Source: Ruminococcus sp. (GTDB lineage Bacteria > Bacillota > Clostridia > Oscillospirales > Ruminococcaceae). From it: a DNA stretch of 64,000 nucleotides. Under the pieces are notes generated by a model. It was not told where the DNA came from, made no database searches, and saw only the letters and a program-made list of their open reading frames with translations. The stretch covers positions 99,733 to 163,732 of the forward strand of contig JAHABC010000005.1 of NCBI GenBank assembly GCA_018376535.1. Reading direction: 5' to 3'. This document shows positions 1 through 8,071 of the stretch, one piece after another (position 1 is the first letter of the stretch; each line of letters starts with the position of its first letter). The position numbers were made by a program, and so were the translations under genes.

Positions 1-484
1 TAACAGTAGAAAAGTTATCGCCTTTAAAACCAGTTTTCATAGCTATAACGCCACAAGCCATGTTTATTATACTAGATGGTATATAAAATACTGAAATTCT
101 TGATGGACCTTTTTCTAAAAATTTAGAATGTTCTTGTGTAGTAAGATTTAAACCACCAATACCACAACCTACAATAACACCTGCTCTGTAGGGGTCTAAG
201 TCTTTAAAATCCGAGCCACAATCTTGAAGGGCTTGTTTAGTAGATGCCAATGCGAATTGAACAAATCTGTCCAACTTTCTAGCCTCTTTTTTATCCACGC
301 CGTAGTTAGTAATATCGAAATCTCTAACTATACCAGCTATTTTGATATCGAAATCAGAGGTATCAAAAGTATCTATAAAGGAGTACCCCAACTTATTATC
401 TTTAATACCGTTCCAAAACTCATCAACGTTTTTACCTAATGGATTTACAGTACCCATACCAGTTATTACTACACGTCTGCTCAA
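1..484 (-). CDS. fabF: 3-oxoacyl-ACP synthase II (FabF), N-terminal part, cut by window edge
   Basis: This is the condensing enzyme that elongates acyl-ACP with malonyl-ACP in type II fatty acid synthesis. Only about 161 N-terminal residues are in the window. The start MSRRVVITGMGTVNPLGKN is typical of FabF, and the segment VGCGIGG near residue 110 fits the family. The catalytic Cys should lie just beyond the left edge. I chose the TTG at 484-482 because the SD AAGGAGAG sits about 8 bases upstream and no ATG fits. It is the last visible gene of the leftward fabH-fabK-fabG-fabF run. Confidence 0.9.
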   Translation of the reverse strand, partial: MSRRVVITGMGTVNPLGKNVDEFWNGIKDNKLGYSFIDTFDTSDFDIKIAGIVRDFDITNYGVDKKEARKLDRFVQFALASTKQALQDCGSDFKDLDPYRAGVIVGCGIGGLNLTTQEHSKFLEKGPSRISVFYIPSSIINMACGVIAMKTGFKGDNFSTV

Positions 485-528
485 AAAAATCTCTCCTTCT
501 TTTATATTTTTAATAATAAAATCGATAT

Positions 529-537
529 ATTATATCA
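529..537 (-). promoter_or_regulatory. possible extended -10 promoter ahead of fabF
   Basis: On the minus strand this reads TGATATAAT, an extended -10 element about 45 bases upstream of the fabF start. No convincing -35 is seen, so it may give only weak internal transcription. Confidence 0.35.
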
Positions 538-562
538 TAGTTAGATTAAAGTAGCATTAAAA

Positions 563-1303
563 CTACATAGAAATTCCACCACTAACCTCAATAACTTGAC
601 CAGTAACGTAACTAGCATCTTTAGATACTAGGAAAGATACTACACTAGCGATTTCATCTGGTTCAGCGTAGCGTTTCATAGCTATTAAGTTGAGCATAGC
701 CTTTTGTTGTTCTTCGGTTAGAGCGTCAGTCATAGGAGTTCTAACGAAACCAGGAGCAACGGCATTAGCACGAACTCCACGAGATGCGAACTCTTTAGCA
801 AAAGTTTTAGTCATACTAATAATAGCACCCTTAGATGCAGAATAGTTAAATTGACCAGCATTTCCATACATTCCAACTACAGATGCCATGCTAACTACAG
901 CACCACTACGTTGTTTCATCATAATAGAGCCGACTAACTTCATCATATTGAATACGCTTTTTTGATTTACAGTAATAACACTGTCATAGTCTTGTTCTTT
1001 CATTCTAGCTAAAAGACCATCTTTAGTGATACCAGCGTTGTTTACTAAGGCATCAATAGAGCCGAATCTATCTTTAACGGCTTTAACCATAGTTTCGCAA
1101 TCGGAGTAGCTAGAAACATCGGCAGAGAACACTTCAGCCTCCACGCCACAACTACGACATTCTTCAGCCACCTTTAGAGCCTTTTCCTTATCGCTATCAC
1201 TTGGGAAGTGATTTATTGCTATATTAAAACCATCTTTAGCCAATCTACGAGCTATACAAGCACCAATACCTTGTGATGCTCCAGTAATCAATGCAGTTGC
1301 CAT
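563..1303 (-). CDS. fabG: 3-oxoacyl-ACP reductase FabG
   Basis: NADPH-dependent reduction of 3-oxoacyl-ACP, second step of the elongation cycle, cytosolic. It is a 246-residue short-chain dehydrogenase. The cofactor motif TGASQGIG lies at residues 7-14, NNAG at 88-91, and the catalytic S141, Y154 and K158 (YSASK) are all present. The C-terminal VTGQVIEVSGGISM is characteristic of FabG. The ATG is preceded by AAAGGAGA. It follows fabK by 24 bases, so they are surely cotranscribed; fabF follows after 78 bases. Length and motifs leave little doubt. Confidence 0.96.
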   Translation of the reverse strand: MATALITGASQGIGACIARRLAKDGFNIAINHFPSDSDKEKALKVAEECRSCGVEAEVFSADVSSYSDCETMVKAVKDRFGSIDALVNNAGITKDGLLARMKEQDYDSVITVNQKSVFNMMKLVGSIMMKQRSGAVVSMASVVGMYGNAGQFNYSASKGAIISMTKTFAKEFASRGVRANAVAPGFVRTPMTDALTEEQQKAMLNLIAMKRYAEPDEIASVVSFLVSKDASYVTGQVIEVSGGISM

Positions 1304-1327
1304 AAAAACATCTCCTTTGTTTAAAAA

Positions 1328-2254
1328 CTAATTTAACTTCAATAATTTTTCTGCTTGGTTGAACATTTCCTTGATGATATCAGCACAAGGTTTAACATCA
1401 GTAATCATACCAGCTATAGCACCGCATAGGAAAGAACCTTCTTCGATATTACCATCTTGAACGGCTTTTCTAAGCGAACCAAGAGTAATCTCCTCAAACT
1501 GTTCAGGAGTACCACCATCATGTTCAAAAGTTTGAAGTTTTTTAGAGAACTTAGTCTTGATATTTCTACAAGGGTGACCAGTAAATCTGCCAGTTACTAT
1601 GTTGTCGGTATCTTTAGCCTTAATAACGAGTTCCTTGTACACTGGGTTAATTTGAACTTCTTCAGATGCTAAAAATCTAGTACCAACTTGAACACCTTCA
1701 GCACCCAACATAAAACTAGCAGCTACTCCACGACCATCGGCGATACCACCTGCAGCGATAACTGGTACAGATACGGCATCTACTACTTGAGGAACTAGAC
1801 ACATAGTAGTATTATCGCCAATATGACCACCACTTTCAGTACCCTCAGCAATGATAGCATCAGCACCAGAGCGTTCCATTCTTTTAGCGAGGTTTACGGT
1901 GGAAACTACTGGAATAACTTTAATGTTGGCATCTTTCCAAGCCTTGATGTACTTAGCAGGATTTCCAGCACCAGTAGTAACAAAAGATACCTTTTCATCT
2001 ATAACCAATTGAGCGAGGTCATCAGCATTAGGTGACATCAACATTATGTTTACGCCGAAAGGCTTGTTAGTTAAAGATTTAGTCTTTCTAATCTGTTCTC
2101 TAAGATAGTCTATAGGGGCAGAACCACCAGCGATAATACCAGCACCTCCTCCATTAGATACGGCACTAGCCAAAGTACTTTCAGCAATCCAAGCCATACC
2201 GCCTTGTAGTATAGGATATTCTATTCCTAAAAGTTGAGTAATTCTAGTATTCAT
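1328..2254 (-). CDS. fabK: enoyl-ACP reductase II (FabK, FMN-dependent)
   Basis: NAD(P)H-dependent reduction of the enoyl-ACP double bond, the last step of each elongation cycle, using FMN. The 308-residue protein has the nitronate monooxygenase/FabK TIM barrel: QGGMAWIA near residues 17-24, the flavin motif EGTESGGHIG at 137-146 with the family His at 144, and AAGGIADGRG around 167-176. FabK, rather than the NADH-dependent FabI, is the usual enzyme of Clostridia and streptococci. The ATG has an upstream GAAAGGAAAG. Its place between fabH and fabG supports FabK over a true nitronate monooxygenase. Confidence 0.94.
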   Translation of the reverse strand: MNTRITQLLGIEYPILQGGMAWIAESTLASAVSNGGGAGIIAGGSAPIDYLREQIRKTKSLTNKPFGVNIMLMSPNADDLAQLVIDEKVSFVTTGAGNPAKYIKAWKDANIKVIPVVSTVNLAKRMERSGADAIIAEGTESGGHIGDNTTMCLVPQVVDAVSVPVIAAGGIADGRGVAASFMLGAEGVQVGTRFLASEEVQINPVYKELVIKAKDTDNIVTGRFTGHPCRNIKTKFSKKLQTFEHDGGTPEQFEEITLGSLRKAVQDGNIEEGSFLCGAIAGMITDVKPCADIIKEMFNQAEKLLKLN

Positions 2255-2349
2255 TTAAAAACTTTCCTTTCATTAGTTACTTTCAAATAACTTCGAGAAT
2301 ATATTTTTTAATGAGCAATAGATTTGAAGTAGAGATATCGTCGTTGTTA

Positions 2350-2370
2350 TTTGAATACATATATTTCAAA
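2350..2370. promoter_or_regulatory. weak inverted repeat between fabH and fabK
   Basis: TTTGAA and TTCAAA face each other across 9 bases in the 148-base fabH-fabK gap. In many Clostridia acpP occupies this gap, but no acyl-carrier ORF is visible here. A similar TTTTGAAT/ATTCAAAA palindrome lies at 28504-28522. This may be a regulatory site or chance in AT-rich DNA. Confidence 0.25.
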
Positions 2371-2402
2371 CGCTTAATAAAGTATTTTCAATTTTAGTAC
2401 TA

Positions 2403-3392
2403 TTAATATTCAATAACCACTGCACCGTAGGTAAGACCAGCACCAAAGCCAACGAAACAAATCTTATCGCCACGTTTAATCTTGCCACTTCTGATAGCCT
2501 CATCGAAAGCTATTGGAATAGTAGCACTAGAAGTATTTCCGTGTTCTGCTATGTTTACGATAAACTTATCCATAGTGGAGTCCAAATTTTTACAAGCAGT
2601 TTCAATAATTCTAATGTTAGCTTGATGTGGAATAAAGAAATCTATATCACTTATAGGTAAGTCAATCTTTTGGCAAGCCATTCTAGTAGCCATTGGAAGT
2701 ATCTTAGTAGCGAACTTGTAAACTTCCTTACCATTTTGAATGATATAAGGTTTAATTTCAGTAGGAAGACCATCTTCAATGTGAACAGGTTCGCCATGAA
2801 GTTGTCTTTGTGGTTCGTGATGTCTAGCACAAAGGAAAGTAGCACCGTTACCATCAGCACCAAGATAAGATGTAAATAGTTTATCCGATGCTTCTACGAC
2901 ACAAGCACCAGCACCATCACCAAATAGTACGCAAGTAGTTCTGTCGGTGAAGTCAGTAATCTTAGATAGTGATTCAGTAGCCACTACTAGAATATACTTA
3001 ATATCACCAGCCAATAGATATCTACGAGCCATATCCATACCATACGCAAAACCAGAACAAGCACAATTGATATCTAAAGCCATGCAACCAGTAGCACCCA
3101 ACTCACGTTGTATCATACAAGCAGTAGATGGCAAATAGTAATCTTCAGTAGTACTAGATACTATTATTAGACCTATATCTTTAATATCTATACCAGCCAT
3201 AGCAATAGCGTTTTTAGCCGCCTTAGTACCCATAGACCAAGTTGGTTCACCGTTAGAAATATGTCTTTTTTTGATACCAGTTCTAGTAGTAATCCATTCG
3301 TCGCTAGTTTCAACGTAGCTAGATAAATCGTCATTAGTTAAAATCATTTCAGGCGAATAACTGCCTGTTCCTAAAATATTAATACCTTGCAA
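2403..3392 (-). CDS. fabH: 3-oxoacyl-ACP synthase III (FabH)
   Basis: Starts fatty acid synthesis by condensing an acyl-CoA with malonyl-ACP. It is 329 residues long. The Cys-His-Asn triad is visible: C112 in DINCACSGF, H256 in IPHQAN and N286 in EHGNTSSA. The start is TTG (3392-3390), set by the upstream SD AGGAGGAAA; no ATG is suitably placed. It heads the leftward fab run. A 223-base divergent spacer separates it from fabD and contains two perfect palindromes that could coordinate the two units. Confidence 0.96.
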   Translation of the reverse strand: MQGINILGTGSYSPEMILTNDDLSSYVETSDEWITTRTGIKKRHISNGEPTWSMGTKAAKNAIAMAGIDIKDIGLIIVSSTTEDYYLPSTACMIQRELGATGCMALDINCACSGFAYGMDMARRYLLAGDIKYILVVATESLSKITDFTDRTTCVLFGDGAGACVVEASDKLFTSYLGADGNGATFLCARHHEPQRQLHGEPVHIEDGLPTEIKPYIIQNGKEVYKFATKILPMATRMACQKIDLPISDIDFFIPHQANIRIIETACKNLDSTMDKFIVNIAEHGNTSSATIPIAFDEAIRSGKIKRGDKICFVGFGAGLTYGAVVIEY

Positions 3393-3421
3393 AAAAATTT
3401 CCTCCTATAAAGTTGTAATCT

Positions 3422-3437
3422 TATCACATTTGTGATA
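3422..3437. promoter_or_regulatory. perfect palindrome in the fabH/fabD divergent spacer
   Basis: TATCACA and TGTGATA are perfect inverted repeats separated by TT. The site lies about 30 bases upstream of fabH, just downstream (in the fabH direction) of a TATAAT-like -10, so a bound protein would block fabH transcription. The regulator is not identified. Confidence 0.5.
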
Positions 3438-3449
3438 TTATATAATAAA

Positions 3450-3472
3450 GTACAATTCAATATTAATTGTAC
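3450..3472. promoter_or_regulatory. perfect 8-7-8 palindrome in the fabH/fabD divergent spacer
   Basis: GTACAATT and AATTGTAC are exact inverted repeats with a 7-base spacer. The palindrome overlaps the probable -35 region of fabH, whose -10 would be the TATAAT around 3437-3446 on the minus strand. It resembles a dimeric repressor operator. A fatty-acid regulator of the FapR or FabT type is a reasonable guess from context, but the sequence does not match either consensus clearly. Confidence 0.55.
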
Positions 3473-3615
3473 CTTAAATTTGGATTGTTTGCAACGTTTA
3501 AGAAAAGTTTTTAAACAGTTTCCATATTACTCACAATTTTTTATGTAGATTTTTGGGACTATTTGTGCAATCTAGCCAATAAGATTTAATTTTTTGAAAG
3601 GAAGTTTTTTTTATT

Positions 3616-4527
3616 ATGAACGCTTTTTTATTTGCAGGACAAGGTTCTCAATACGTTGGTATGGGAAAGGCTCTACTAGAGGCAAATCCAGAGTTTAGCT
3701 ATCTATACGATACTGCCTCGGAAGTTTTAGGTAAGGATATGAAAGATATCTGTTTCAACTCAGAACTTGAAGAACTATCTAAGACAGTAAATTCACAACC
3801 TGCCATTATGTTGACATCTTTGTTGTGTTTCGAGGTTGCCAAAAAGAACGGCATAACTTTCGATGGTGTAGCAGGACACTCTTTAGGTGAATACGCAAGT
3901 ATGGTAGCTAGTGGAATGTTATCTTTAGAAGATGGTTTTAAGGTAATCAAAGCCAGAGCAGAGGCAATGGATAAGGCTAAAGGTGGTTTAATGTATGCCA
4001 TCTTAAAGGCAAGTGTTGAGGATATAACTAAAGTTTGTCAAGATACTGACGGTTATGTAGTTCCAGTAAACTATAACTCACCAGTACAGACTGTCATTGC
4101 AGGTGAAAACGATGCAGTTCTAAAGGCTGTAGATACCTTAACTTCCATGAAAGCTAGATGCGTTAAGTTAAATGTATCATCTGCATTTCACTCCGATATT
4201 ATGAAACCATGTGCCGAAGAATTTTACAATTCTATTAAAGATGTAAAGTTTAAAAATCCTACAATAAAGTTTTATTCAAACGTTCTAGGCAAGGAACTAA
4301 CTGACTTTTCAGATATGCCATCACTACTAAAACAACATATGATATCTGCCGTTCACTTTACAGATGAACTAAACTGTATGGCAAATGATGGCTTTGATAC
4401 CTTTATTGAATTAGGTCCTAATAAAGTTCTAACTGGGCTTGTCAAGAAAACTTTAAAAGGTGCAACTGCACTAAATATCGAGGATTTAGCTACTTTAGAA
4501 AGTACTTGTCAAGCACTTGCAAAGTAG
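3616..4527 (+). CDS. fabD: malonyl-CoA:ACP transacylase FabD
   Basis: Transfers malonate from CoA to acyl carrier protein, supplying the elongation cycle. The 303-residue protein shows FAGQGSQ at 6-12, the nucleophile S89 in GHSLGEY, R114 and the catalytic H192 in SAFHSD. The ATG follows GAAAGGAAG. It lies divergently from fabH and is separated from the other fab genes, whereas in related genomes fabD usually sits between fabK and fabG. The last eight codons and the stop are encoded by repeat units of the 11-bp array at 4504-4573, so the C-terminus STCQALAK appears to have been rewritten by the repeat. Confidence 0.95.
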   Translation: MNAFLFAGQGSQYVGMGKALLEANPEFSYLYDTASEVLGKDMKDICFNSELEELSKTVNSQPAIMLTSLLCFEVAKKNGITFDGVAGHSLGEYASMVASGMLSLEDGFKVIKARAEAMDKAKGGLMYAILKASVEDITKVCQDTDGYVVPVNYNSPVQTVIAGENDAVLKAVDTLTSMKARCVKLNVSSAFHSDIMKPCAEEFYNSIKDVKFKNPTIKFYSNVLGKELTDFSDMPSLLKQHMISAVHFTDELNCMANDGFDTFIELGPNKVLTGLVKKTLKGATALNIEDLATLESTCQALAK

Positions 4528-4573
4528 TTGACAAGTAATAGCTTGTCAAGTAGTTGCAAAGCACTTGACAAGC
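4504..4573. repeat. array of six 11-bp TTGACAAG/TTGCAAAG units at the fabD end
   Basis: Units are ACTTGTCAAGC, ACTTGCAAAGT and AGTTGACAAGT, then AATA, then GCTTGTCAAGT, AGTTGCAAAGC and ACTTGACAAGC. The last three form an exact 11-11-11 structure: the outer units are perfect reverse complements and the middle unit holds TTGCAA. The first three have the same design with 9-bp arms. The array covers the fabD stop codon and lies upstream of aroE. Confidence 0.85.
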
Positions 4574-4687
4574 TAAAATGTTCAAAATTTTTGATATTTA
4601 GTATCAAAAAATCAAAGAGTGAAAAAAATATCCAATTGGATAGATTTTAACATTAGATAAAAATACAATTTAAGGAGGATTTTTATT

Positions 4688-5530
4688 ATGAAAAAATATA
4701 CATTAATAGGACACCCTTTAGGACATTCAATGTCGCCATTCATTCATGATAGACTATTTAAACTAAAAGGTAGAGAGGTATCATATAGTTTAACAGATAT
4801 CTCTCCAGAAGATTTAAACAGTAAGAAAGAGTATCTAAAGAGTGAGTTTGTAGGATATAATATAACTATTCCACATAAGGTTGCAGTAATTCCATTTATA
4901 GACAAGATGGATACTTCTGCTTTAAGATACAACTCTGTAAACTGCGTGGCAAACACTCAAGAGGGTTCTATTGGATACAATACCGATTGCTACGGCTTTT
5001 TGAACTCTTTAAAAATGAACGATATCTCTTTAGATGGTAAAGTATTACTATTAGGTTGTGGTGGTGTTGGTCGTATGATGGCTATTGAAAGTCTATTACA
5101 TGGAGCAACTTTGACAATAGCAATCATAGAGGAAGCTAGAGATATGTGTAACACTCTACTAGCAGAACTCAATGAAAAGTTTCCAAACGTAAAAGTAGAA
5201 GTAGTTCTAATGAGCGAAATAACTGGAAGTTTCGATTTGGTTATAAATTCCACACCTGTAGGAATGTTTCCAAAAGTGGATAACTGTCCATTAAGCGACG
5301 AAACTATATCTAAATGTGGAGCAGTTTTCGATGCTATATACAATCCAACAGAAACAAAGCTAGTACAGAAGTTTAAGGCTCAAGGTAAAAAGGCAGTTGG
5401 TGGAATGGCTATGTTAGTACTTCAAGCCGTAAAGGCTCACGAACTTTGGGATAATGATACATATTCCAATGATGAGATTGACGAAATAATAAAGCAATCC
5501 AATGAAAAGGTTGAAAAAGATTTTCAATAG
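4688..5530 (+). CDS. aroE: shikimate 5-dehydrogenase AroE
   Basis: NADPH-dependent reduction of 3-dehydroshikimate to shikimate in aromatic amino acid synthesis. The 280-residue protein carries the substrate motif SMSPFIH at 14-20, the catalytic K64 in NITIPHK and D100 in YNTDCYGF, and the NADP motif GCGGVG at 123-128. The ATG is preceded by AAGGAGGA. aroK follows after 14 bases, with the aroK SD overlapping the aroE stop. The pair is bracketed by 11-bp repeat arrays. Confidence 0.95.
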   Translation: MKKYTLIGHPLGHSMSPFIHDRLFKLKGREVSYSLTDISPEDLNSKKEYLKSEFVGYNITIPHKVAVIPFIDKMDTSALRYNSVNCVANTQEGSIGYNTDCYGFLNSLKMNDISLDGKVLLLGCGGVGRMMAIESLLHGATLTIAIIEEARDMCNTLLAELNEKFPNVKVEVVLMSEITGSFDLVINSTPVGMFPKVDNCPLSDETISKCGAVFDAIYNPTETKLVQKFKAQGKKAVGGMAMLVLQAVKAHELWDNDTYSNDEIDEIIKQSNEKVEKDFQ

Positions 5531-5544
5531 GAGGTTTTTTTAAG

Positions 5545-6054
5545 ATGGTAATATTCTTGTGTGGCTTTATGGGTTGTGGAAAATCCACTGTTGGAAAAGA
5601 ACTCGCAAAGCTAATGGGAACTAAGTTCGTAGATATGGATACCTACATTGAAACTAAAGAAGGTATGTCTATACCAGAGATATTTGCTCAAAAAGGAGAG
5701 CCATACTTTCGTAAAGTAGAGGCAGAAACTGTAGTAGAACTATCTAAAGGAAATGCAATCGTTGGTTGTGGCGGTGGAGCAATGTTGAACACTACTAGTG
5801 CAGAAGTTGGACGTAAATCTGGACAAGTAATATTCTTAGACGTTCCTTTCAATGTATGCTACAAAAGAATAAAAGGCGATACTAATAGACCTATAGTTAT
5901 GAACAACTCTAAAGAACAGTTACAAGATATATTTAATCAAAGACATGAAATATATCAAGCGAATAGTTCGTTTAAAGTAGATGTTAATGCAGAAGTATCA
6001 CCTTTTGAGAACGCTAGAACTATAAATTCACTTGTCAAGTTGCTTTGCAAGTGA
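5545..6054 (+). CDS. aroK: shikimate kinase AroK
   Basis: Phosphorylates shikimate with ATP, the step after AroE. The 169-residue P-loop kinase has the Walker A GFMGCGKST at 7-15, the shikimate-binding D/R segments (VDMDTYIE, FRKVE) and the adenine/lid region DTNRPI. The SD TAGGAGG overlaps the aroE stop, so translation is probably coupled. As with fabD, the final codons (LVKLLCK) and the stop are encoded by the 11-bp repeat. Confidence 0.95.
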   Translation: MVIFLCGFMGCGKSTVGKELAKLMGTKFVDMDTYIETKEGMSIPEIFAQKGEPYFRKVEAETVVELSKGNAIVGCGGGAMLNTTSAEVGRKSGQVIFLDVPFNVCYKRIKGDTNRPIVMNNSKEQLQDIFNQRHEIYQANSSFKVDVNAEVSPFENARTINSLVKLLCK

Positions 6055-6088
6055 TAATTTTGACTTACTTTGCAATCAGTTGACAAGT
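6030..6088. repeat. 11-bp TTGACAAG/TTGCAAAG repeats over the aroK stop
   Basis: ACTTGTCAAGT is at 6030-6040, followed directly by a CTTTGCAAG unit to 6051 that supplies the aroK stop. CTTTGCAA is at 6068-6075 and AGTTGACAAGT at 6078-6088. These are the same core words as at 4504-4573. Confidence 0.8.
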
Positions 6089-6150
6089 AACTTTGTGATA
6101 AATTTACATATCTATGATATTTATTCTGAAAATGCAATGTGATGATATTA

Positions 6151-6210
6151 TCTTGACAAGTACTTGTCAAGTGCTTTGCAAGTAGATAACTTGTCAACTG
6201 ATTGACAAGT
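6151..6210. repeat. five further 11-bp repeat units before the amidohydrolase gene
   Basis: TCTTGACAAGT, ACTTGTCAAGT and GCTTTGCAAGT run in tandem at 6151-6183. After AGATA come ACTTGTCAACT and GATTGACAAGT at 6189-6210. The last unit abuts the SD AGAAAGGAAG of the next gene, so occupancy could affect its expression. The 60 bases between the two clusters (6089-6150) contain nothing recognisable. Confidence 0.8.
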
Positions 6211-6224
6211 AGAAAGGAAGATTT

Positions 6225-7382
6225 ATGATAATTTTCAATGCAAAGATAATCTCTAAAGGTAGAGTTCTCTTTGAAAATGGTTGGGTTGAAGTTCTAAATG
6301 GAAAAATTTCCAACATAGGTGATGGAAATCCTCCATTGAACGACGGTTCAAACAATATAGATGCTAAAGGCAAGACCTTAATATCTGGATTTATTGACGC
6401 TCATACTCATATTGGAATTATGGAAGATGGTCTTGACTTTGAAGGTGACGATTGCAATGAACAATCCGACCCATTTACGCCACAACTTAGAGCCATAGAC
6501 GGTATTAATCCATTTGATTACTGCTTTAAAGAGGCTAGAAAACGTGGAATAACATCTGTAGTAGTAACCCCAGGGAGTGCCAACGCAGTAGGTGGACAGA
6601 TGGTAGCTATAAAGACCTATGGTAGATGTATCGATGATATGATTATTAAGCCTATTGGAATAAAGTTCGCATTAGGAGAAAATCCAAAGAGGGTATATAA
6701 CGACCGTAACGAAACGCCTATGACTAGAATGGCTACAGTTAGTATTATCCGAGAGGGACTATATAAGGCTAAAAGATATCTTAAAGATGTGGAAGATTAC
6801 AATAAAAATCCTGAAGAGTATGACCTTCCTGAATTTGATATAAAATCTGAGGCATTAATTCCGTTATTAAAAAGAGAGATTAAGGCACATTTTCACTGTC
6901 ACCGTGCAGATGATATATGCACTGCTATTAGAATTTGTAAAGAGTTCAATCTAGATGGTGTAATAGTGCATGGTACAGAGGGTTATTTAATTTCCGATAT
7001 TATCGCAAGAGAGAATATTCCTGTAATATGTGGACCTATAATCTGCGATAGGTGTAAGCCAGAAATGAAAGGCTTAGACATTAAAAATCCAAGTGAGTTG
7101 TATAATCAAGGTGTAAAGATATCGATATGTACAGACCATTCGGTAATACCGATACAATATCTTCCAACATCTGTATTGATGGCTATTAAAGGTGGCTTAT
7201 CGTATGAGGAGGGTTTAAAGTCGATAACTTGTAACTCTGCTGAGATTATTGGCATACAAAATCTAGTAGGAGATATATCCATAGGTATGGACGCAGATTT
7301 GCAACTTTATGACGGAAATCCTTTAGACATAGCAATTGAACCATCACTAGTTATGATTGATGGAAATATCATTCAAGATTAA
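6225..7382 (+). CDS. amidohydrolase-superfamily metal-dependent hydrolase
   Basis: A 385-residue TIM-barrel amidohydrolase. The metal ligands expected for the family are visible: H60 and H62 in DAHTHIG, the His cluster AHFHCHR around 221-226, H249 in IVHGTEG and D304 in CTDHSV. A C-terminal strand (VGDISIGMDADLQLYDGNP) returns to the composite beta-sandwich typical of imidazolonepropionase- and dihydroorotase-like enzymes. The substrate cannot be read from sequence; there is no adjacent hutU- or pyr-type gene. The ATG follows AGAAAGGAAG. The gene starts 14 bases after a repeat cluster. Confidence 0.85.
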   Translation: MIIFNAKIISKGRVLFENGWVEVLNGKISNIGDGNPPLNDGSNNIDAKGKTLISGFIDAHTHIGIMEDGLDFEGDDCNEQSDPFTPQLRAIDGINPFDYCFKEARKRGITSVVVTPGSANAVGGQMVAIKTYGRCIDDMIIKPIGIKFALGENPKRVYNDRNETPMTRMATVSIIREGLYKAKRYLKDVEDYNKNPEEYDLPEFDIKSEALIPLLKREIKAHFHCHRADDICTAIRICKEFNLDGVIVHGTEGYLISDIIARENIPVICGPIICDRCKPEMKGLDIKNPSELYNQGVKISICTDHSVIPIQYLPTSVLMAIKGGLSYEEGLKSITCNSAEIIGIQNLVGDISIGMDADLQLYDGNPLDIAIEPSLVMIDGNIIQD

Positions 7383-7400
7383 AACTCTACGGAGCGTTTA

Positions 7401-7429
7401 TTGAAATACTTCTAAACTTATACTATAAT
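7401..7429 (+). promoter_or_regulatory. sigma-A-type promoter for the HTH/SOR-like gene
   Basis: TTGAAA, 17-base spacer, TATAAT, ending 30 bases before the start codon. Confidence 0.7.
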
Positions 7430-7459
7430 ATTGTTATCAAACTGAAAGGAGTTTTCTAA

Positions 7460-8044
7460 ATGGATTGCATTAAGATTGGAAAGTATATCTTAAAATCTAG
7501 GAAAGACTTAAAGCTAACTCAAAAGCAGTTAGCTGATATGTTAAATATCAGTGATAAGACTGTATCCAAATGGGAAAGAGGTTTAGGTTGTCCAGATGTC
7601 AGTATACTTTCGGAATTAGCTAAAGTATTAGGTGTTACAGTTAAAGATATCCTTTTAGCAAAAGATAACAATATTATAAATCTTGGAGGAAATATGAAAA
7701 ATTTAAAGTTTTATATGTGCAAGAAGTGTGGTAATTTAATCACAAGTAGTAAAAGTTTAGAAGTATCATGTTGTGGTAAGATACTAAATCAACAGAGTTT
7801 ACAACCAATAGATAGTAGTCATAAGTTGAACATTACATCTGTAGAAGATGAGTTGTATATAACTATCAATCACCCAATGACTAAAGAACATTATATATCA
7901 TATGTTTCTTATGTCACATTTGATAGTGTATATACATTAAAACTATATCCCGAACAAAACCCCGAATTTAGATTTCCACATCTTAGGGGTGGAAAGTTCG
8001 TGGTAGGTTGTATAAATGATGGCGTATTTTATCAAGAAATCTAA
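7460..8044 (+). CDS. XRE-family regulator fused to a desulfoferrodoxin/superoxide-reductase-like domain
   Basis: The 194-residue protein has a clear XRE helix-turn-helix at about 5-65 (LTQKQLADMLNISDKTVSKWERG). A desulfoferrodoxin-type rubredoxin knot follows, with C87, C90, C104 and C105. The C-terminus is superoxide-reductase-like (INHPM...HYI at 137-146, PEQNPEFRFP, C184). In superoxide reductases the last loop reads CNxHG; here it is CINDG, so the second ligand is Asp instead of His. This suggests redox or metal sensing rather than catalysis, which is inference. It has its own promoter, and the fumarase alpha gene follows after 27 bases. Confidence 0.8.
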   Translation: MDCIKIGKYILKSRKDLKLTQKQLADMLNISDKTVSKWERGLGCPDVSILSELAKVLGVTVKDILLAKDNNIINLGGNMKNLKFYMCKKCGNLITSSKSLEVSCCGKILNQQSLQPIDSSHKLNITSVEDELYITINHPMTKEHYISYVSYVTFDSVYTLKLYPEQNPEFRFPHLRGGKFVVGCINDGVFYQEI

Positions 8045-8071
8045 CAATACATTGAAAGGACTTGTTTTAAT

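Noticed and set aside
4504..6210. CRISPR array
   Set aside because: Units are 11 bp without unique 30-base spacers, and there are no cas genes; this is a short palindromic repeat family.
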